Shown here: one piece after another, positions 1 through 64,000 of the stretch
How the letters are laid out: each line of letters starts with the position of its first letter
Numbering within the stretch: the stretch's first letter is position 1
From: Oxyruncus cristatus
Taxonomy: Eukaryota; Chordata; Aves; Passeriformes; Cotingidae
NCBI GenBank assembly: GCA_013399855.1
Contig: VXAY01002848.1
Coordinates: forward strand, 34,977 to 98,976
Length of the DNA stretch: 64,000 nucleotides
Direction of reading: 5' to 3'
Translations under genes and position numbers: made by a program
The notes under the pieces: generated by a model
Told to the model about the DNA's origin: nothing
What the model saw: the letters and a program-made list of their open reading frames with translations, nothing else
The model's database searches: none

Positions 1-196
1 TCATCCGCCCGCCCCGCCTCGGCCGCACCGACGTCAGCGCGCGTCAGGGCCGAGCCCCTCGCCCTCCCCCGCCCGCGGGATCCGCCGTCCTGCCGCCGGC
101 GCTACCCTCGTTCTCCGCCGACACTCGCGCCCGCCGCCCCGGCCCGGCCTGGCCGACGCCCCTCGCTCCGCTCCCTGACAGCCGCGCAGCGCGAAG
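1..196 (+). promoter_or_regulatory. OXCT1: OXCT1 proximal promoter / 5' UTR in a CpG island
   Basis: The sequence is very GC-rich with dense CpG, and this continues to about 620 through exon 1 and the start of intron 1. That is a typical TATA-less housekeeping promoter. GC-box-like sequence lies at about 9-19, and a CRE-like GACGTCA core at 30-36. No TATA box and no upstream ATG were seen before the start codon at 197. The transcription start cannot be placed from sequence alone. Confidence 0.7.
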
Positions 197-54934
<54,738 letters not shown>

Positions 54935-57900
54935 GTAAGTAGGTGTTTGAACTACTATCACTATATTTAGGGTAATGTAAGTATAGCTGAGGGTCAGGCA
55001 AAGGAGAAAAGGGCAGAAGTAGAATGAGAATTGTGAAGCTCAAAACATTAAATTAGAGGGTATGTGCATTTTTTTTGCATATTGCTGGCACCCAGCAATC
55101 CACTTTCCTCTAAAACTATGCTTGCACTGAGCACTGTGAAGAGAAAAGCATGATTGATGCAAGCCTTTTTCCTTTCATGCCTTTCAAATGTCACAGGGTT
55201 TTTTTTCTGAGAACTGGTGCTTTTTCTTGAGAGCGACAACTCTTGTGTGGTTGCACCTGGAGCAGTAACTTGAAGGAAAGTGTAAAATAGCATGTGGCTC
55301 ATTATAAAATTATAAAAAATGCCTGCATTAGTTTTCTCAGTGTTCCTGTCAATGGATCACACCATTGCCCTTTCGAATACATTAAGAGGGAAGCAATACC
55401 ACTGTATTTAGCCATGCAGACCTACAGGTTAGAACCACAGAAATGTAAGCTAATTTCAGTATTAATTAGGCAGCTGATGACATTAAGCCATTCTTTGAAC
55501 TTTATGTTTTAACATTAAACAACATATGTAACTTTCATACTGTTGACAAGTTCGATATTTTCAACGGCTTTCAATATGGTAGCATATCTAGACATGTCTT
55601 TGTGTCAGAGATGTCCAGAAACAAATTTTCCTGTTAACCTGGTTTCAGGTATTTTTGTCTGCCTGAGCAGTGCTAAAGTCTTTAAAAAAGAAAGGAAAAG
55701 TCTCTGAAAGCTGAGTAGGGGAGGACAAAACCCCAAAAGAATGTCCTGTCTCTTGGAAAGCGTTAGTTGAGCCCAGCAGTCTTTGACTTCTCCAGCAGAC
55801 CTGTGAGCGTGAAAGTTGTGGAGCAGTGGTTGGAGCATAAGATGCTTTTACGGAGAGGGGACAGAGTCTAATGTGGGTGTTACACAAGCAGATGTGGGAG
55901 AAGGGGTTATGTGAAGGTGTCTGTGGGCAGTTGTAGTGGATGTGGAGGAGTTACGGCTAGGCTGAAATATGGCACTTGGGAGATAAATCCGTAAGAAAAC
56001 AGTTTTCCTTAGGTGTTCTCATAGCATAACCTGGTTTTATGGTCATACATCTGAGAACAGCTGGACTAGTGCTGGCTAGATCTTTTCAGACCCCACTGAT
56101 AAAAGTGCTTATCTTTTGAAGACTCTTCTACTTTCAGTGTCATCCAGTTAGTACTGTGAAAAAATGAGGTCTGAAAATTAGTGCTGCCGTTACTCCACCA
56201 GTCTGTGTGCTCTTCTATTGCTTTTTTATGTCTCTTGATAGAACTTGGTGTTTTAAACATAATCTGATGGTCAGGTATACTGTAGGAGTCCAAGTATGAT
56301 GACATGTATTAAGGATATACTGCTTGACTTTGCTTTGTCCTATTCCGATTTCTTTTTTTTGTCTTGAGCTGCAAGAACTTGTCACTAGAATCCAAAAGTG
56401 ATTAATGGAGCCGGAGTCTAGAGAGTAACCCACACACTCTCAGAAATATAAGGGATAAATCATATTACATTTTTAACCCTAGATTTGCTATTTGAGCCAA
56501 GGCAAAATTATGGTAGTGTGAGTTTTCAAGGAGTTTAAATCTTAGGTAACTAAAATCGGAGTCCACCTGATTTATCCATGGCTCTGATTGTCAAAGGTAT
56601 GATATATTCCCAAACTCTAACTGCATATTTTAAATAGCTCACTTAAAAAAACTTATATGTTGTAAACTGTATTTTTTCCATATGTTCAATGTAAACTATT
56701 CTAAGTGATCTAAACTATCGATCTGGTACTGCAGGTGTATGTCAGTGAGAAGCTAAGCAAGGTATTTTAGACTTCATATCATGCTAAGAACTACTGTTTT
56801 CTTTTACTGGGTGGAGTAGAGCTGGTTTAGTGAAGGCACTTCTTTTATGCTACCTTGTGGTGGCTGTGATGTCTTGTACAAGTAGCAATTACATGCTTAC
56901 ATAGTGGCTTTTAAAAATTACTCTGAATTATTACATTCTTTGTCAAAATTCTGAAGGTAGACTAGAAAAATTTTTCAAAGGGAAGTTGTTAACATATAAA
57001 CTAAATTTTTTTTTTGTAAATGGTATTTAGAAGTTTTCTTGTAGGTGCAGTGCTAGATGATTTTAATCTTTACATCTTTTTATTTCAATTGTCAGACAAA
57101 TTCTAGGTTTTGTTTAGCTGGCGTTGCCTTAGTCTGACATTCTTGTTATTATTTTACAAAATGAAAGTCACTATATAAATGTGTCCTTAGAGTATACTTT
57201 ATATTCAAGTCTTCTTAACTCCTGAGATTTTCTTCTTTGACAATCCTTTGATCCTACTAAAGCAGTGTTGAATGTTCCTGCACCTGGTAAAGCCTTCTGT
57301 TTTCTCAAGCTGTGCATTGAATTTTAGGTAGGAAGAACTAATTTGTTTGCTTTTTCATTGCTTTTGTAAATTGAAATGGCAAGAGAAGTATTCTTCAAAA
57401 TACCCAAGTGAACAAGTAATAAATAAGGATTCCTGCTCTAAAGTATTCCTAGTAAACCAGCAAAAATGCATCTCTGCTGATAGCTCATGAAGTTGAAATG
57501 TTTGGAAAAAAGTACTCCTGAATAATCACTAATAATAATCATTTTAAGGCCAAAAAATGCCAGTTATTTCAACCAACCATATTGGTATTTGAGGACATAA
57601 AATTTCATGCAGTTGCATCTGTACTGAATTTAAGAGCTATTCAGTATAGCAGTCATTCTTGAAGAACAATGTCATGAGCTGAAGCAATTCACCACTTGTT
57701 TTCTTGCTTGGTTTCATCTGCTTGGGATGAAAATGCAGTTTTGAATTCCGTTCTTATTGGCTTTTCCTAAGACTTCCTTTATATGTTCCAAAGCTTTTTT
57801 GGAAGCAGTGTTCAGAGTTGTTATTCCTTGTAGTAAATAGAGTTACAGGACTTCTTTTATTTAAATTAAAACTTGCAGTTAAAATCAACATATTTTCTCA

Positions 57901-60900
57901 TGCCAACTTTTGGATCATTTTCAGAGTTCTGTCAATTCTTTATTTGGCAGATTAGTCATGCCCAACAACCGTTTTCTAAATTTGGTAAACTACATCTGTT
58001 TATACTTCGTACCCCAAGGTATATTTTTATATTATTTAAGCATTGAATCAAAATTAATTTTTGCTCATAGTATGTTTACAGTTATCTTTTAAGGAAGAGG
58101 TGAAAATTCAACTTTTGCTATAATAGATAAACTCCAAATTCCGCGTATTTTCCCAGTATAATTAGTTGACTGTCCAGAGGTTGTTTAATTCCTGTTAGCA
58201 TCGGTTTCCAAAGATATATCACAACTGGAGAATATCAGAATTATTTTTATGTTTTTTTCAACTTGCTAGAAACATCTGTGTTGAAGCAAAGCATGTAACA
58301 GTCTAAACTGCTTCTAAAATCTGAACTTTAGCTTATGTCCTAGATTAGACTGAACAAAAGCACAGCATTCACAGATACTGCAGGCACAAGTAATACTTAA
58401 AATGCCACATGGTGCTTTCAGGGACTAACATTCACTTTTCCAGTAGCTTTATGCACTTTTTACTTTCCTTCAGTATACTTTTTGCTCTAAAGAAGTTAAA
58501 CTGATTTTTGTGATCATGATGTTGAAATTCTTTTAATGAAATTTTGTGTGCTTGTCTTTCCAGATCTGAACAATCAAAAGATGAAGGCAACATTTTGTTC
58601 TAATAAACAGATTCATTTGCACATATATTTCTTGAAACATTAAAGCTTAGATTAATAGTAATCTTTCTCAAAACTGTGCAGATTTACTTATTACTTCCTT
58701 CAGTGCTTTATGTTCTCTAAAAGGTACTGATTTTAGTTTTTAATTTATATATCTCAAGAATAGTATTTTCCATATCTGGTATTGCTTATTTTACCTATGA
58801 AGATGCCTCTCCTTTCTGTTCGACTCCAAATTTATGAATAACTGGTATGTTTTCAAAACAGGGAAGCATGAAATACAACTTTGGATAGTGTTTGTCTTTT
58901 TGTTACCTCTGGTATTTACTTTTTAGTTTATACTACAGCATACACTGTATGAGTCCCTGTGAATTTTTGCTATCTTCATTTTCCACACTTCCTAACCTTT
59001 GGCTGTCTGCAAATTTCTTCTGCAGTAAGTTTTTATTTATCTCTGAGTAAATATGCCCAGTGGCACTCCATAAATCCAGCCAACAGCCTTTCTAATCAGC
59101 AGTAATTTCTCCTTGGTTACTTTTATTGAGATCTGTTGGATGGATGACTCTTAATCTGCTTTGTTGACGTGTCACTTGTATTCTACAGTACAAATTTTTA
59201 AAATGGGATTACTCAACACATGGACATTCAGATCTTCCTGGGGTTTTTTGTAAATAAGATGATATGTTATTGTCAGTTAAATTTAATTATGAGCAACATG
59301 CATCTCTCTTTTAGTCACAAGATTTGTGTAAGGAAACTTTAAGATGTATTTTGTTGTAACATTTTTCACTTCGCTTTTCATTTAGCTTTGGTTAAGCATT
59401 TCTTGAATTCCTGTATTGATGGTATTTGCCTTTATTTCAGAGGCAAGTAATAGCTTTCTGTGTTTTGAGTAAGTACTATCATGAAGCAATCCTTTCTATT
59501 CTATAAGAGCTTGATAACACTTGAGCCCTTGTGCGTGCATGTGTGTATTTACTTCCACTTATTATTAGGAACTGAGCTAAGGAAGTCTCATTGCAATAAT
59601 TACAGCCCCTTCTTTGCTCTTATCTGCTGATTCTTAATGGAGAGAAAAATCCCGTGAGTAAAGGAAGAAGAGAGTGTGAATATTTTAAGCACATGAAGTA
59701 AACAGTGCTGTTTGCTTAGGCAGAAGTTACTTCCTAAACACTGGCATTTGTTGGTAATTTTATTCCATTAAGCACTGCTACTTAATGGCTTTTTGTCTTC
59801 CTGACGTTTGTATTTCTCCAGCTAACAAGAGGGTTTCTGGGGAGGGAAAGGAGAAGGAGGTGGCAAATTTCTGTGGAGCCCCTGGGAAGAGTGTGCAGTT
59901 GGGAGAAGTTAGCCAAGAGAGGTGGAAGAGAAATGCTGAGGTCACAGCCATGGAGTAGGGCAGATAGGCCAGGACAGATAGCCCGTGACTGCTGGGAGCT
60001 GCTGGATGGAGCCACATTTCTGTTCCAGTGCAGGACACAACTGACCTATCTGTGTATCTGTCTGTCTCAAACTAATGTCATAAATTGCTGCTGCCAGGGC
60101 AATCCACAGCACTTACAGAGCAGCAGCATGACCATGCACTGTCACAGCGGTCCTGGCTTCTGTGGCAATTTAAATTAATTGTCTCACTTGGGCTTTTAGA
60201 AGTCATGGGATTGACTGCACATAGCCCTGTGTGTACTTGCTTTGTTTGTAGTTCCTTTCTACTGGTGTCTTTCTGAGACCCTCAGAATAGAAGCATTTAT
60301 GGAAGAGTTTCTGGTGCCCTTCTGTGAGGGCAGAAGCTTACTACAAAGTACTACAGCTGCAGCTTGCACAAAGTAGTGCTTTTATTTTCTCCATCCTTCC
60401 TAATAGAAGGCACATGACTATAATTGCTGTTGTGACATGTATCAGAGGGTGGGCAAAGGTCAAAACAAAACACCAGAGCTTCTGCCGTGTTCCACTGTGA
60501 CACCAAAGCCTCTGTCTTTTTAATACGTGTTTTTCAACATCCCTTACCATTAAACAACACTAATATAACTACTGATACAGGTGACATGCTGTACTAGCAG
60601 AAAAACCATTGAAGCAATAGTGAAGAGACCCTTCAGCTGAAAGTTGATGAATCTGAAAGCACAAAATGGATGAAATGCCTGTGACATCAGATTTCGGTAG
60701 GCAGAAACCTACTACAGGTGAAAACTATAACTATGCAGCGTAACATTAATGACAAAGTAGCATACTCAGGAGGACTATAAGGATGTCATGAGGTTATGCA
60801 GGGAGAATAATTAGAAGGACCAAAGCTCAGCTAGAACTTAATTTGGCTACTGCCATAGAAGACAATTAAAAAGTGCTTCTATAAATACATTAAGAGCAAA

Positions 60901-63900
60901 AGAAGTGCTAAGGAAATTCTCCGTCCTTTATTGGATGCAGGGGAAACATAATGACAAAGGACACGGAAAAGGCTGAGGTACTTAATACCTTCTTTGCCTC
61001 AGTCTTTTATAATAAGACCAGTTGTTCCCCAGATACTGAGCCCCCTGAGGTGGGAAACAGGGGCAGGGAGCAGAATGGATCCCCCATGATTCAGGAGGAA
61101 ATGGTCAGTGACATGCTACACCACTTAGACACCCACAGGTCAAGGGGCCAGATGACATCCATGCAAGGGTGCTGAGGGAGTTGGTGGAAATGCTCACTGA
61201 GCCACTTTACATCATTTATCAGCAGTTCTAGTTAACTTGGGAGGTCCCTGGTGACTGGAGGTTGGTGGATGTGATACCTGTGTACAGAAGGGCCAGAGGG
61301 AGGATCATGAATAACAGGTCTGTCAGCTTGACCTCAGTGCCAGCAAAGTCATGGAGCAGATCATCCTGAGTGCCATCATGCAGCACATATGGGACAACCA
61401 AGGCATCAGACCCAGCCAGCATATGTTTGTGAAGGGCAGGTTGCTCCTGCTTTGAGCAACCTGATCTCCTTCTATGACAAGGTACCTGCTTAGTGGATGA
61501 GGGAAGTGGATGTGGCTGTTGTCTGCCTTGGCGTCAGTGAAGCTTTTGACAGCGTTTCCCACAATGTTCTGGAGAAAGCAGCGGCTCATGGCTAGGATAT
61601 GTGGACATTTGGCTGGGTAAAAAACTGTCTGGATGGCCAAGCCCAGAGAGTGCTGGTGAATGGAATTACTTCCAACTTGGGGCCAGATGCTAGGGGTGTT
61701 CTCCAGGGTTCAGTATTAGGACCAGGCCTGTTTATTATTTCTATCGAGGATCTGGATGGAGGTATTGAGTGCACCCACAGTCAATTTGCAGATGACACCA
61801 GATTGGGAGGAAGTGTTGATCTGCTGGAGGGCAGGAAGGATCTGCAGAGGATATGGACAAGCTGGATCGATTGGCTGAGGCCAGTGGTAAGAGGCTCAAC
61901 AAGGCCAAGTGCTGGGACCTGCCCTTGAATCTCAGCAACTCCAGACTGAGGCAGAATGGCTGGAAAGATGCCTGGTGGTAGAAAGACATTGAGGTGTTGG
62001 AGCATGTCCACAGAAGAGCAACAAAGCTGGTGAAGGGTCTGGAGCACAAGTCTTGTGAGCAGTAGCTGGGTATATTCACCCTGGAGAAAAGGAGGCTCGG
62101 GGGAGACCTTATTGCTCTCTACAGCTGCTTGAAAGGAGGGTTTAGAGAGATGGGGGTCAACCTCTTCTTCCAACAAGTGACAGTACAAGAGGAAGCAGCC
62201 TCAAGTTTTTTCAGGGAAGTTTAGATTAGATATTAAGAACAATTTCCCCACCTAGATTGGACCAGGCTCCTCAGGAAAGTGCTGGAGTCAGCATCCGTGG
62301 AGGTATATAAGAGATATGTGGCACATATGGCACTCAGTACTCACCGTAGAAGAGTACTGGGGCCTCTTAATTAATGTGTGTAAATTCACAGCGACATCCA
62401 GGATACATCCAGAGGTGGCAAAGAAGCTGGCCATTTCCTAAGCCACCAGCCGACAGTCCGGGATTAACAAGCAGCAGCCTCAGGGATGATGCTGGGCCTG
62501 ACACTATTTAGCATGTCTATTCTCTGCAAACAATACAAACCAAATACAATTTTGAGCAAGAAAATTAACTCTGGCTTTGTATATTCTTCTGGTGGAGTAT
62601 AAAATTAATGCTTTGATTGCTAAGATAATGCAGTTAGTTAGCTGAGGAGGAAAGTGATGTAATTTGTGCAGGAGATGTAGTTTAGTTACATAAATCTGGA
62701 TCATTCTTGGGGAAAAAAAAATAATCCTTGGATATTAGAAGCAGCAGCCTTAGATTTTAATGCTCTGAATTGGACTAGCCAAACCTAAAGGATTAAAGCA
62801 TTAATAATGAAATATAATGAAAGAAAATTATACAGGTATTCTAAGCTTTATCAAAGAAGATTATCTGAAAAGAAGAAATGAGGAAACCCAATTCCAATTC
62901 AATAATAAATCTTTTAATTTGCAATCTGTAGAGGTGAGTATAACCTAAGGCATTAGGAATATAATTTTATACATTATTGGTAGTTTTTCTACAGACCTGT
63001 AAAGTACATCTCTTGCACAGTTTGGGACTCTTTTACCATGAAGTGAACTGCATATTCATTAGTAAAGACATTTTGAAAATGAAAGTAAATTGGCAGAGAC
63101 CAGCTGAGACTGTGACTGTGTGAGAGTTTTTTGATTTTATTTTTGCTTTTAATTGTTATTGGTAGTGCCAAATCTGGGAGCAGAGGGCTCCACAGCAAGA
63201 GTTAGTCTGGATTGAAATTACCATTTTTAATGATGGAAGAAAGGACAAGTCTTCCTGAATGCACCCCTGAATGCCTGAGAGGTCTTCTCGAAGGAGCCCT
63301 ATTGCAGCCTCTTTGTCACTTTGCTAGAATAGGAGTATCTTTGCACAAGGCTTATTTTCATTTGGAATCCAGATGCACTGTCTAGTAACTCTCCTAGTTC
63401 TTCTAGTATTTCTGTTGCACTGAATGCACTAAACTTGTCAGTGTTTTGTTTCAACTTGCAACAGATTTTGAGAAAGGTATTTTAACTATTAACTATAAAA
63501 ATAAGGACTACAAATTGGCTAAATTCTGAATGATTAGAAAACATGCAGTTTAATTATGCTCAGTGACTGGGTTTCTCTCACTAGTTGTATCAAGTTGTCT
63601 GATGTTTAGGACATGAGTGGGGCTGCATCAGTATTTGAATGAAGGAGAGGGAGGGACAGGACCTGCAGTTACCTAGAGTCTGCTTTGAAATCTGCTTTTC
63701 AATGGGACATTGTTTTCATCTGTAGCTATGTTAGGTTTTTGCAGACACACTTCTTGAAATTAAGTCTACAGTAGTATATTAACTTGTTGCTTATCTCCCA
63801 ACAAACATGTGCCAGAAAGCCCTGCAGAGCCCTTGCACCACATAATTATCAACACTGGAAGAGTCCCGGAACCACAAAGGAGAAAGGGAGCATACTGTGT

Positions 63901-64000
63901 TAGTTCTACTTCTTCCACCCTTTTGAGAGCTTTCTCTATCAATTTTCTTCCTGTTTATTTCTCTTCAGACTGCACAGAAGGAATGTAGGAGCTCCTTGAT
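54935..64000 (+). other. OXCT1: Intron 13, incomplete
   Basis: At least 9.07 kb after a strong GTAAGT donor. No further OXCT1 exon was found, so the acceptor lies outside the window. It contains one sense CR1 copy (about 60750-62345). The stretches 54935-60750 and 62350-64000 are AT-rich and show nothing recognisable. The small ORFs there look random. Confidence 0.85.
60750..62345 (+). mobile_element. CR1 LINE internal fragment with ORF2 reverse-transcriptase remains, sense
   Basis: Broken + strand frames read along CR1 ORF2. There is KAEVLNTFFASVFYN at about 60970-61015, PEVGNRGREQNGS and EEMVSDMLHHLDTHRS further on, and from 61599 an open stretch with GVLQGSVLGPGLFIISIEDL and then FADDT. 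The FADD box, the polymerase metal-binding motif, is at 61785-61796. Past 61930 the ORF2 C-terminal part continues with stops and frameshifts to about 62345. The CR1 3' tail and the 5' part are missing, so this is a fragment. It is in the same orientation as OXCT1. Confidence 0.9.

Noticed and set aside
61323..62188. Minus-strand ORFs of 105-135 codons
   Set aside because: They are shadows of the sense CR1 reverse-transcriptase remains.
55000..64000. Search for OXCT1 exon 14 (expected to begin GKMVKGMGG)
   Set aside because: No matching frame with an acceptor was found. The exon must lie beyond the window or was missed by eye.

Overview
The window is vertebrate nuclear DNA, almost certainly from a bird. 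It holds the 5' four fifths of one split gene on the + strand and nothing else that I can support as a gene. The gene is OXCT1, which encodes succinyl-CoA:3-oxoacid CoA-transferase (SCOT), the mitochondrial enzyme that lets extrahepatic tissues burn ketone bodies. Thirteen coding exons were placed by hand between 197 and 54934. All have GT/AG borders and agreeing phases, and together they give 413 codons without a stop. The vertebrate protein is about 520 residues. The last roughly 104 codons (four exons, if the gene has the human layout) lie beyond position 64000.

Layout: 1-620 is a CpG-rich promoter and first exon, with a YY1-type motif lying over the start codon. Exons 2 and 3 lie at 4.4 and 5.8 kb, exon 4 at 16.6 kb, exon 5 at 21.1 kb, exon 6 at 22.9 kb and exon 7 at 29.65 kb. 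A 16.9 kb intron follows, then exons 8-13 at 46.6-54.9 kb, and at least 9 kb of intron 13. The active-site glutamate lies in exon 10.

The bird assignment rests on the repeats. The recognisable interspersed elements are CR1 LINEs, several with readable pieces of the ORF2 reverse transcriptase, plus one ERVL-like solo LTR of a type common in birds. No mammalian L1, B1 or Alu-like sequence was seen. The large CR1 copies in introns 1, 4 and 6 and the LTR are antisense to OXCT1. One CR1 copy in intron 13 and several short CR1 tails are in sense. OXCT1 belongs to the human 5p13 block that is Z-linked in chicken, so this window may be Z chromosome; that is inference.

Two runs of N (26388; 51348-51355) are flanked by identical or near-identical copies of the same sequence, so they are probably assembly artefacts rather than real duplications.

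I found no new biological system. The observations most worth checking are a perfect 5' splice-site consensus at the first bases of exon 12 (a recursive-splicing-type junction), three good CTCF-type motifs of which the left one points away from the other two, and a 48-bp minisatellite in intron 6.
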